DNA from: Pseudomonas oryzihabitans
Lineage (GTDB): Bacteria; Pseudomonadota; Gammaproteobacteria; Pseudomonadales; Pseudomonadaceae
Assembly: GCF_014522265.1 (NCBI RefSeq)
Contig: NZ_CP017024.1
Span: 124,001 to 188,000 of the forward strand
Reading direction: 5' to 3'
DNA length: 64,000 bases
Shown: positions 57,434 to 64,000 of the stretch, one piece after another
Layout of the letters: the number at the start of each line of letters is the position of its first letter
How positions within the stretch are numbered: the first letter of the stretch is position 1
The notes under the pieces: generated by a model
What the model was told of the DNA's origin: nothing
The model's database searches: none
The model's input: the letters and a program-made list of their open reading frames with translations, nothing else
Made by a program: the position numbers and the translations under genes

Positions 57434-57910
57434 TGCCTGGAATCCGTACAGGCGCCGGTACGCGCTCGACGCCACCCTGGACATGCCATAGCAGCCTCGC
57501 GAAGGCGAGCACTGAGCCAGAAGCAGGGGAAGATGACCTTCGTGCCAACCCCCACGCCGGGGCTGCCTCAACCCACCTACGGCCCCCTGCATACTGTGTA
57601 GGTTGATGCTGAGCGCGGCGAAGCCCAACGCTGGCGCGATAGCAGGACTGTTGGGCTTCGGCGATGGAGCCGCCTCAACCCAACCTACGGTGCTCCGACA
57701 TAGCCGGTAGGTTGGCGCTGAGTGCGGCGAAGCCCATCGCTGGGAGGAATGGCCGGACTGCTGGGCTTCGGCGGTGGAGCTGCCTCAGCCCAACCTACCA
57801 TGCCTCAGCATACCGGGTAGGCTGGCATTGAGCGCAGCGAAGCCCAACGCCGGGCGAAATAGCCTGTCTGCCGGAGGCTCCAGCGCCCATGCGGGAAAAA
57901 TCCTGGGCAT
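57434..57910. other. Non-coding region between rne and rpsI
   Basis: There is no gene in this stretch. It is largely made of the tandem repeats at 57562-57864 and ends with the rpsI terminator. The first about 100 bases (57434-57540) show nothing I recognise. Confidence 0.7.
57562..57864. repeat. About 110-base tandem repeat (partial, two full, partial)
   Basis: Units begin with GTAGG at 57598, 57707 and 57817, a period of 109-110, after a partial unit at 57562-57597. Each unit has GTAGGTTGGCGCTGAG, GCGGCGAAGCCCAACGC and, inverted, TGTTGGGCTTCGGC and TCAACCCAACCTAC, so each can fold into a cruciform. The copies have diverged at several positions. Confidence 0.85.
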
Positions 57911-57939
57911 AAAAAAACCCAGCCATTGGCTGGGTTTTT
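57911..57939 (-). terminator. Rho-independent terminator of rplM-rpsI
   Basis: A7, CCCAGCCA/TGGCTGGG stem and T5, 19 bases past the rpsI stop. Confidence 0.92.
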
Positions 57940-57957
57940 CGAGCGTATCCCGAAGGA

Positions 57958-58350
57958 TTAACGCTTGGAGTATTGCGGACGCTTACGCGCTTTGCGCAGA
58001 CCGACTTTCTTACGCTCGACTTCACGGGCGTCACGAGTGACGTAACCGGCTTTGCGCAGGGAGCTGCGGTAGCCTTCGTCGTACTCGATCAGAGCGCGGG
58101 TAATGCCGTGACGGATAGCACCGGCCTGACCGCTCACACCACCGCCAGCGACGGTAACGTAGATGTCGAACTTCTCCAGGGTCTCGGTCAGCTCTAGGGG
58201 CTGACGCACGACCATGCGCGCGGTTTCGCGGCCGAAGAAGGTGTCCAGAGCGCGATCGTTGATGGAGATCTTGCCAGTGCCCGGACGAAGGAAGACACGA
58301 GCGGTGGCAGTCTTACGACGGCCGGTACCGTAATTTTGAGTTGCCGACAT
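57958..58350 (-). CDS. rpsI: 30S ribosomal protein S9
   Basis: This 130-residue S9 starts [24 protein letters not shown], has [22 protein letters not shown] and ends with [17 protein letters not shown], the tail reaching toward the P-site tRNA. It follows rplM by 15 bases in a two-gene operon. Confidence 0.98.
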   Translation of the reverse strand: MSATQNYGTGRRKTATARVFLRPGTGKISINDRALDTFFGRETARMVVRQPLELTETLEKFDIYVTVAGGGVSGQAGAIRHGITRALIEYDEGYRSSLRKAGYVTRDAREVERKKVGLRKARKRPQYSKR

Positions 58351-58365
58351 GTTGTACTATCCCGA

Positions 58366-58794
58366 TTAAAACTTGAGTTCTTGGGGCTGCTGAGCGGTGT
58401 GCGGATGGTTCGCACCCTTGTACACCTTGAGCTTGCGATACATGTCGCGGCCCAGCGGGTTCTTCGGCAGCATACCCTTGACGGCGGTCTCGATGACGCG
58501 CTCGGGAGCACGGGCGATCAGCTTTTCGAAGTTGATCGACTTGATGCCACCCGGGAAACCGGAGTGATGGTAGTACATCTTGTCGGTAGTCTTGGCACCG
58601 GTCACACGAACCTGCTCGGCGTTGATGACGACGATGTAGTCGCCGGTGTCAACGTGAGGGGTGTATTCGGGCTTGTGCTTGCCACGCAGGCGAGTGGCAA
58701 TTTCAGTAGCCAGACGACCCAGAGTCTGGCCAGCAGCGTCGACGACGTACCAGTCGCGCTTAACGGTTTCCGGTTTTGCGGTGAAAGTTTTCAT
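58366..58794 (-). CDS. rplM: 50S ribosomal protein L13
   Basis: The 142-residue L13 has [40 protein letters not shown], the signature [21 protein letters not shown] and the end [14 protein letters not shown]. It is the first gene of the rplM-rpsI operon, with its own promoter. Confidence 0.98.
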   Translation of the reverse strand: MKTFTAKPETVKRDWYVVDAAGQTLGRLATEIATRLRGKHKPEYTPHVDTGDYIVVINAEQVRVTGAKTTDKMYYHHSGFPGGIKSINFEKLIARAPERVIETAVKGMLPKNPLGRDMYRKLKVYKGANHPHTAQQPQELKF

Positions 58795-58835
58795 TCTCTA
58801 TGGCCTCAGAGGCCGCCCTGGTAAAAAGACGGCAA

Positions 58836-58864
58836 ATTCTACACAACAGTGCAACCCCAGACAA
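58836..58864 (-). promoter_or_regulatory. Promoter of rplM-rpsI
   Basis: On the minus strand, TTGTCT (58864-58859) and TAGAAT (58841-58836) are 17 bases apart, about 40 bases upstream of the rplM ATG. A GGCCTC-A-GAGGCC palindrome lies in the leader at 58802-58814. Confidence 0.65.
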
Positions 58865-59001
58865 GTCGGGGGCAGCCGGAAACAGACGCTCTTCGGGGGC
58901 TCGGGTCGGCGTCCGCTACGGCGATCTCGGCAGGCTTAGGCATCCCCCGCCAAGAAAGCTGCGGCATGATACCCGCTCAGGGTAAAAAAGCAAGCAGAGA
59001 A

Positions 59002-59703
59002 TCAGAAGGAAAATAGCGCCTGGGTAGCCGCCGAACCCTGACGGCGTGAGGCCAGGTGGTCTGCCAGTCGCGTAGGTTCCGGCAGGCGGTGACGCCTTAC
59101 GCAGGCCATGACCAGCGCGGGTGCAGTGGCCAGACCGACCCGGTGCCCGGGCGACACGACCAGCGGCCTGACCCGATCCTTGCTGCGCAGCACCGTACCT
59201 ATCACCCCACCCTCGCGATCCAGCAAGTCGACCTGGCTGCCGCGTGTCTCGGCGAGTTCGCCGTGGTGGCCGGTAAGGATTTTCTTGGCCACACCGATCG
59301 TCGGCAGACCGGTGACCACACCCAGATGAGCGGCGATGCCCAGCCGGCGAGGATGGGCGATGCCGTGGCCATCGCAGAACACCAGATCGGGAGTCTCCGG
59401 CAATTCCGCCAGCGCCTGGAGCAGTGCAGGGAGTTCCCGAAAGGACAGCAGTCCCGGGACATAGGGCATCACCGTGGGGATGCGCGCGACGGCATGGGCC
59501 AGTGGCTGGAGAGTCTCGGCATCGAGCAGGACGGCCACCGCACGGGTGATCTCGCCGCCCTCTTCGAAACCTACATCGACACCGGCGTAACGCCGCGGCG
59601 AGCCGAAGTCGTCGTGCAGCAGGACCTGCCTGGCGAGTTGCCTTTGCAGGATGCGCGCCTGAGTGGGCGAGCCATCCCAATCGGCGAAGGGATCGGAATT
59701 CAC
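59002..59703 (-). CDS. nfi: Endonuclease V (deoxyinosine 3'-endonuclease)
   Basis: The 233-residue repair enzyme has the catalytic Asp in [11 protein letters not shown] and the wedge motif [11 protein letters not shown]. The second metal ligand region is [17 protein letters not shown], followed by [14 protein letters not shown] and VSPGHRVGL. It nicks DNA next to hypoxanthine. GTG 59703 has GGGAGGT just upstream; the in-frame extension would begin with TTG and is rejected. It is the last gene of the leftward group after zapE. Confidence 0.95.
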   Translation of the reverse strand: MNSDPFADWDGSPTQARILQRQLARQVLLHDDFGSPRRYAGVDVGFEEGGEITRAVAVLLDAETLQPLAHAVARIPTVMPYVPGLLSFRELPALLQALAELPETPDLVFCDGHGIAHPRRLGIAAHLGVVTGLPTIGVAKKILTGHHGELAETRGSQVDLLDREGGVIGTVLRSKDRVRPLVVSPGHRVGLATAPALVMACVRRHRLPEPTRLADHLASRRQGSAATQALFSF

Positions 59704-59757
59704 GCGTACCTCCCGAAAACCTGGGTCAAGGGGTTGATCCCTCAACCCAGGCAGGGT

Positions 59758-60888
59758 TCACGGCTTGTGCGGACGCGCCAGGTATTCGTGGGACTGCATT
59801 TCCAGCAGGCGACTGAGGGTGCGCTGGAATTCGAACTCCAGGCGGCCACCGGAATAGAGGTCCTTGAGCTCGACCTCGGCGGACAGGATCAGCTTGACCT
59901 GGCGATCGTAGAATTCATCGACCAGGTTGATGAAGCGTCGTGCCATGTCGTCCTTGAGCGCATCCATCTGCTCGACATTGCTGACCAGTACCGTCTGGAA
60001 GATCTTGCCCAGCTCGATGTAGTCGTTCTGGCTGCGCGGACCGTCGCAAAGGGCGCGGAAATCGAACCAGGCGACATCTTCACAGGTGCGGCGGGCGCGG
60101 ATCTCGCGATTCTCGATCATCAGCGGCACGTCTTCGCAGAGGTCGTTGCACTCGACGGTGAGCGAACGGAAGCTCTTGGCCATCGCCGCCTCGACGGCTT
60201 CGCTCAGCGGATAGTGAAACAGCTGGGCCTGCTCCAGGGCGCGCAGGCGATAGTCCACGCCGCTGTCGACGTTGACGATCTCGGTATGCTCCTTGAGCAG
60301 CGCGATGGCCGGCAGGAAGCGCGCGCGCTGCAGGCCGTCCTTGTAGAGGCCGTCGGGTACGATGTTCGAGGTGGCGACCAGACTTACGCCGTTCTTGAAC
60401 AGCTCTTCGAGCAGGGTCGCCAGGATCATGGCGTCGGTGATGTCGGAAACGAAGAATTCGTCGAAGCAGATCACCCGCGCCTCGTCGGCGAAGCGCCGGG
60501 CGATGATGGTCAGGGGATTCTTCTCGCCCTTGAGGGTGCGCAGCTCTTCATGCACGCGCTTCATGAAGCGGTGGAAGTGGGTGCGCATCTTCTGCTTGAA
60601 CGGCAGGGCGTCATAGAAGGTATCGACCAGGTAGGTCTTGCCACGCCCTACCCCACCCCAGAAATACAGCCCCTTGACCGGCGTGACCGTCTTGCGCCCG
60701 AGCAGCTTGCCGAACAGGCCACCCTTGGACGCGGGCTCGACGAGCAATTCGTCATAGAGGCGCTGCAGATGGCGGACGGCCTCTTCCTGGGCAGCATCGT
60801 AGAAAAACTCCGGGCGCTTGAGGTCGGCCTGGTAACGCTCGAGGGGGTCATGGCGGCTTCTGGTCGGGTGGAAAAAAAGGGTGGTCAC
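59758..60888 (-). CDS. zapE: ZapE (AFG1-type) cell division ATPase, start codon probably frame-shifted
   Basis: This AAA+-like P-loop ATPase has Walker A YFWGGVGRGKTYLVD, Walker B ARVICFDEFFVSDITDA, LVATSNIVPDGLY and the C-terminal FINLVDEFYDRQVKLILSAE. ZapE destabilises FtsZ under some conditions. The family usually starts M-T-P-L-E-R-Y-Q. Here ERYQADLKRPEFF is in frame, but the ATG (60849-60851) is one base out of frame. Adding one base to the run at 60843-60847 would restore it. As written, only GTG 60888, without a ribosome-binding site, or TTG 60915 inside a hairpin, could start it. I use 60888. Confidence 0.85.
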   Translation of the reverse strand: MTTLFFHPTRSRHDPLERYQADLKRPEFFYDAAQEEAVRHLQRLYDELLVEPASKGGLFGKLLGRKTVTPVKGLYFWGGVGRGKTYLVDTFYDALPFKQKMRTHFHRFMKRVHEELRTLKGEKNPLTIIARRFADEARVICFDEFFVSDITDAMILATLLEELFKNGVSLVATSNIVPDGLYKDGLQRARFLPAIALLKEHTEIVNVDSGVDYRLRALEQAQLFHYPLSEAVEAAMAKSFRSLTVECNDLCEDVPLMIENREIRARRTCEDVAWFDFRALCDGPRSQNDYIELGKIFQTVLVSNVEQMDALKDDMARRFINLVDEFYDRQVKLILSAEVELKDLYSGGRLEFEFQRTLSRLLEMQSHEYLARPHKP

Positions 60889-60904
60889 TGTAATGGCGGT
60901 CCCT

Positions 60905-60935
60905 GGCGTTGACAACGCCGGGGACCACGGGTGCC
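60905..60935 (-). terminator. Stable hairpin after trpS
   Basis: GGTCCC-x-GGCGTTG-T-CAACGCC-x-GGGACC forms a long stem of two parts with one mismatch, within 35 bases of the trpS stop. It has no T run. It may mark the trpS 3' end rather than end transcription, as zapE follows. Confidence 0.55.
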
Positions 60936-60937
60936 CT

Positions 60938-62284
60938 TTAGGACTCGGCCAGTTGTGCGAGCGCGGCCCTAGTGCGCTCGATCAGGGCATCGCGCGCGGC
61001 GGGGGAATCGCTGGCGACGCCCTCAGCCATCACCTGATCGTCCAGCAGCAGCTGGAAGCCGTTGCCCTCGCCTGCCACGACACTGGCCGGCGTCGCGACC
61101 AGCTGCTTGCTGGTGATGCCGGCGGTCTTGGCTTCGGCGAAGGGGATCGACAGCGCCAGTTCAGTGCCGTCGGCGTCGAGCAGGCGGAACCGGAAGCTAT
61201 CGCCTTCACGGAAGCTGACGAAGCGAGCGGTCTTGCTGGCCTTCTTCTTGGTGCTGCCGGCAGCGACCTGGGTCTTGAGCGAGCGCAGGCCCACGGCTTC
61301 GCGCAGTTCGCCGAGGAAGGGCGTGGCATCGCGGCGGGCCTTGGCGGCGCCGGCCAGCAGGATGTCTTCCAGATCGTCGGGACGGGCGATCAGCGCCGCA
61401 TAGCGCTCGCGGGCTTCGCCCAGCTCGGCATCCAGTACCTCGAACAGCTGACCCTTGGCTTCGCCCCAGGCCAGGCCATCCTGCAGGGCCGCGCGGAAGG
61501 CCGCGCTCTGCTCGGGGGTAGCGAAGGCCTGGTAGAGGGCGAAGAGATGGGCGCTGTCAGGATCCTTGGGCTCGCCGGGCAGGCGCGAGTCGGTGACGAT
61601 CCGGGCGATGGCGTCCTTGAGCTGCTTGGCGCTGCCGAACAGCGGGATGGTGTTGTCGTAGCTCTTCGACATCTTGCGGCCATCGAGACCGGGCAAGGTG
61701 GAGACGCTTTCCTCGATGACCGCCTCGGGCAGGGCGAAATAGTCGCGCCCGTTGCCGAACAGGTGATTGAAGCGCTGACCGATGTCGCGGGCCATCTCCA
61801 CGTGCTGGATCTGGTCACGCCCGACCGGCACGCGCAGGGCATTGAACATGAGGATGTCCGCGGCCATCAGCACCGGGTAGCTGTAGAGGCCCATGGTCAC
61901 GCCCGCGTCGGGGTCTTCGCCCTGTTCCAGGTTGCGGTCGACCGCGGCCTTGTAGGCATGGGCGCGATTGAGCAGGCCCTTGCCCGCGACGCAGGTGAGC
62001 AGCCAGGTCAGTTCGGGGATCTCGGGGATGTCGGACTGGCGATAGAAGGTCACCCGCTCCGGATCCAGGCCGCTGGCCAGCCAGGTGGCGGCGATCTCCA
62101 GGCGCGAACGCTGGATGCGCGCGGGGTCGTCGCACTTGATCAGGGCATGGTAGTCGGCGAGGAAATAGAAGGAGTCGGCATCGGCGGCCAGACTGGCGCG
62201 GATGGCGGGACGGATGGCCCCGGCGTAGTTGCCCAGGTGCGGGGTGCCGGTGGTGGTGATGCCAGTGAGAATGCGAGTGGTCAT
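60938..62284 (-). CDS. trpS: Tryptophanyl-tRNA synthetase, long form
   Basis: The 448-residue class I synthetase has the HIGH-equivalent [10 protein letters not shown] (residues 13-22), [18 protein letters not shown] and the KMSKS loop [11 protein letters not shown]. It is about 110 residues longer than the 334-residue E. coli enzyme. The extra C-terminal domain (about 340-448) is seen in other pseudomonads. ATG 62284 is supported by the family N-terminus [18 protein letters not shown]. Confidence 0.96.
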   Translation of the reverse strand: MTTRILTGITTTGTPHLGNYAGAIRPAIRASLAADADSFYFLADYHALIKCDDPARIQRSRLEIAATWLASGLDPERVTFYRQSDIPEIPELTWLLTCVAGKGLLNRAHAYKAAVDRNLEQGEDPDAGVTMGLYSYPVLMAADILMFNALRVPVGRDQIQHVEMARDIGQRFNHLFGNGRDYFALPEAVIEESVSTLPGLDGRKMSKSYDNTIPLFGSAKQLKDAIARIVTDSRLPGEPKDPDSAHLFALYQAFATPEQSAAFRAALQDGLAWGEAKGQLFEVLDAELGEARERYAALIARPDDLEDILLAGAAKARRDATPFLGELREAVGLRSLKTQVAAGSTKKKASKTARFVSFREGDSFRFRLLDADGTELALSIPFAEAKTAGITSKQLVATPASVVAGEGNGFQLLLDDQVMAEGVASDSPAARDALIERTRAALAQLAES

Positions 62285-62317
62285 GGAGGCGGTGGGAATC
62301 CGAGAGACTAACGAGGG

Positions 62318-62952
62318 TCAGGCCTGCAGGCGCGGCAGGACCAGATCTTTGAGTTCGACGAGTTTGCCATGGAAGAAATGACTGCACTCGGCGACGCGAA
62401 GCAATTCGTGCGGCTGTTCGAGCGCGGCGGACCAGACGTAGACCCGCTCGGGGTCACCACCTCGTCGGCTTCGGGCTGGATCACCGTGAGGCGCGCCCGC
62501 TGTGGCAGGCGACCGTCGACCGCGAAACGCTCCACCGGCGGCGCCAGCATGAACAGCCGTTCCACCGCCACGCCTTCGCCTTCCAGGCGGCCGCCCAGGC
62601 AGGCGGCGACACAGGAACCGAAGGAGAAACCGCAGAGGGTCAGCGGCAGGTCGGGGTGGCGGTCGCGCAACCAGGCCACAGCGGCCGCGGCATCGTCGAT
62701 CTCGCCTTCACCGCCGGCATGCACGCCGGTGCTGGCGCCGACGCCACGAAAGTTGAATCTGAGGGTCGCCTGGCCGGCGTCCCGGGCGATGCGCTGCAGG
62801 GTGGCGACCACCTTGTTCTGCATGGCGCCGCCATGGAGCGGATGGGGATGACAGAGCAGGACCGCGCCGGTGGCGGCATCCGGGCTCTGGTACAGCGCTT
62901 CCAGAGTGCCGGCGGGGCCCTCCAGCAGCAGGGTTTGTTCACGGGCTGACAC
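62318..62952 (-). pseudogene. Alpha/beta hydrolase, broken by a one-base frameshift
   Basis: The protein begins MSAREQTLLLEGPAGTLEAL at a GTG with GGAG upstream. It has VLLCHPHPLHGGAMQNKVV, the RFNFRGVGASTG oxyanion region and the nucleophile Ser in LCGFSFGSCVAACL. After QPEADEVV the frame is lost. Adding one base near 62453-62457 restores DPERVYVW and then HELLRVAECSHFFHGKLVEL, which holds the catalytic His and ends at TGA 62318. As written, the product has no His and so cannot act as a hydrolase. The family usually cleaves small esters. Confidence 0.87.
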
Positions 62953-63137
62953 GCTTGACTCCGTGATCCCGGACGAACAGTGCTCATCCAAGGAGTTGAT
63001 TTTGATAGGGTCGATCCTGCGCGATGCCTGACTGCGGGGTATGATGACGCCCAGCGAATGGCAGATGACGCAACCCAGTGTACAGGCTCGCCGGTCTGCC
63101 GTTACCGTAAAGCAAAGCCGCTCATAGAGGAAGTTTC

Positions 63138-63578
63138 GTGGAACAGTCGCTCACTACCTGGTTGTTGCCCCTGATCGCGCTGCTGATCGGGGTCGGGATA
63201 GGTTTTCTGCTGGCGCGCCTGGTGCCGGGTGCCGCGCCGAGCCGCGTGCAGCGCCAGCTGGATGACCTGCAGAAGAAGTTCGACGACTACCAGCACGAGG
63301 TCACCAGCCACTTCAGCACCACCGCCGGCCTGGTGCGCAAGCTCACCCAGACCTACCAGGACATGCAGTCGCACCTGTCCGAAGGCGCCGAGCGTCTGGC
63401 CCAGGACGAGCTGACCCGTCAGCACCTGCTGGCCTCGCTGCACAGCGCCGAGCAGCGTTACCCCTCCAGTCGCGAGCGCATCGACGGTCCGACCGAAGCG
63501 CCGCGGGACTATGCGCCCAAGGGTGACGGCACCCCGGGCACCCTCGACGAAACCTACGGCGTGAAAAGCCGCGGTTGA
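63138..63578 (+). CDS. yhcB: YhcB/ZapG (DUF1043) inner-membrane envelope protein
   Basis: This 146-residue protein has one N-terminal helix (about 8-28, LLPLIALLIGVGIGFLLARL) and then a long coiled coil (about 35-95, QRQLDDLQKKFDDYQHEVTS). A disordered tail ends with DYAPKGDGTPGTLDE. YhcB links cell elongation, division and lipid supply. GTG 63138 has GAGGAAG upstream. Confidence 0.92.
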   Translation: MEQSLTTWLLPLIALLIGVGIGFLLARLVPGAAPSRVQRQLDDLQKKFDDYQHEVTSHFSTTAGLVRKLTQTYQDMQSHLSEGAERLAQDELTRQHLLASLHSAEQRYPSSRERIDGPTEAPRDYAPKGDGTPGTLDETYGVKSRG

Positions 63579-63583
63579 TCGCC

Positions 63584-63606
63584 AAGGCCGGGGACTCCCC
63601 GGCCTT
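63584..63606 (+). terminator. Hairpin after yhcB
   Basis: AAGGCCGGGG-ACT-CCCCGGCCTT is a perfect stem-loop starting 6 bases after the yhcB stop, with only a short T-rich tail. Confidence 0.75.
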
Positions 63607-63709
63607 CTGCTTTCCGGCGCCTGCCCTCGTCACTCGGGGCGCGACGCCCGGCCCTTTTCCGGCCCGTCATGGCATAATCTGCGGTTGCAGTCTTTCGCAG
63701 GAGAACGCC

Positions 63710-64000
63710 ATGCCCGCAGCGGCCAGTGGCCTGAGCCTCTACGGCATCAAGGCCTGTGACACCATGAAGAAGGCCCGCCAATGGCTCGATGAGCATGGCC
63801 AGGCCTATCACTTCCATGACTACAAACAGAGCGGCATCGACCGCGAACGGCTGGCGGCCTGGTGCGCGGAACATGGCTGGGACAAGGTGCTCAATCGCGC
63901 CGGCACCACCTTCCGCAAGCTCGACGACGCCCAGAAGGCCGACCTCGATACCGCCAGGGCCATCGACCTGATGCTGGCGCAGCCTTCGATGATCAAGCGA
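63710..64000 (+). CDS. ArsC/Spx-family reductase, YffB type (3' end outside the window)
   Basis: The 97 visible residues (MPAAASGLSLYGIKACDTMK...) match the ArsC-family YffB group: a thioredoxin-like fold with a single active Cys in GIKACDTMKKAR, then HDYKQSGIDRERL and NRAGTTFRKLDD. It is usually found near dapD/dapE. Its activity is thought to be glutathione-dependent thiol reduction rather than arsenate resistance. A CATAAT -10 lies near 63673-63678 and GGAG precedes the ATG. Confidence 0.88.
   Translation, partial: MPAAASGLSLYGIKACDTMKKARQWLDEHGQAYHFHDYKQSGIDRERLAAWCAEHGWDKVLNRAGTTFRKLDDAQKADLDTARAIDLMLAQPSMIKR

Noticed and set aside
57562-57864. Possible CRISPR array
   Set aside because: Units are about 110 bases, diverged along their whole length, with no short identical repeats or unique spacers and no cas genes.
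58972-58995. Hairpin near ACCCGCTCAGGGT as nfi terminator
   Set aside because: The T run lies on the wrong side of the stem for the nfi direction.

Overview
The window looks like chromosomal DNA of a Pseudomonas, perhaps of the P. oryzihabitans/psychrotolerans kind. It is GC-rich throughout and carries OprI, a CysB-type regulator, an etfBA/etfD divergon, a tgpA-DUF58-moxR operon, a type IV pilus PilZ protein, and the block rne / rluC / HAD / sppA / maf / yceD-rpmF-plsX-fabDG-acpP-fabF-pabC-mltG-tmk-holB-pilZ-tatD. The species guess rests on memory of gene families and gene order only. I found no tRNA, rRNA, transposase gene, prophage or CRISPR array.

Layout. 1-5.9 kb: a sugar/sugar-acid module, with the end of an IlvD/Edd-family dehydratase, a frameshifted secreted aldose 1-epimerase, ketoglutarate-semialdehyde dehydrogenase, an AraD1-type FAH-fold protein and a LysR regulator. 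Short dispersed repeats lie on both sides. 5.9-10.4 kb: cysB, a Usp protein, a thioredoxin-like protein, DAHP synthase, a MITE-like repeat, a small GNAT protein and oprI. 10.4-16.3 kb: L,D-transpeptidase, a small Cys-containing protein, tesA divergent from ybbA/ybbP, and greB. 16.4-22 kb: membrane diguanylate cyclase, MltF-like lytic transglycosylase, TatD hydrolase and a chemoreceptor. 22-30.2 kb: tgpA-DUF58-moxR, pyrF, a LysR/PACE efflux pair, DUF2897, a Gfo/Idh/MocA oxidoreductase and a lipoprotein. 30.3-39.9 kb: a frameshifted MocR-type regulator, etfA-etfB against etfD, DUF1285, a frameshifted DUF4823 lipoprotein, moaA, TetR and a class V aminotransferase. 40-53.4 kb: the fatty-acid/cell-envelope/replication block, read leftwards from yceD to tatD, with maf, sppA, a HAD phosphatase and rluC. 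53.4-64 kb: rne with a long leader, a tandem-repeat intergenic region, rplM-rpsI, endonuclease V, zapE, trpS, a frameshifted alpha/beta hydrolase, yhcB and the start of an ArsC-family reductase.

How the genes work together. The largest unit makes fatty acids (PlsX, FabD, FabG, AcpP, FabF) and sits next to folate (PabC), wall (MltG), dTMP (Tmk) and clamp-loader (HolB) genes. The etf genes carry electrons from acyl-CoA dehydrogenases to ubiquinone. MoxR, DUF58 and TgpA form a conserved chaperone/envelope unit.

The strongest unusual signal concerns sequence integrity. Four otherwise normal genes (aldose epimerase, MocR, DUF4823, alpha/beta hydrolase) are each broken by one missing base, and a fifth (zapE) seems to have lost its start codon frame in the same way. 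All would be repaired by adding one base, in four cases to a C/G run. This suggests indel errors in the assembly, or a strain with unusual gene decay. plsX has no usable ATG/GTG/TTG upstream of its conserved N-terminus. Several repeat families, including an inverted composite repeat around the sugar-acid genes, are the other noteworthy items. I did not find a convincing new multi-gene system.
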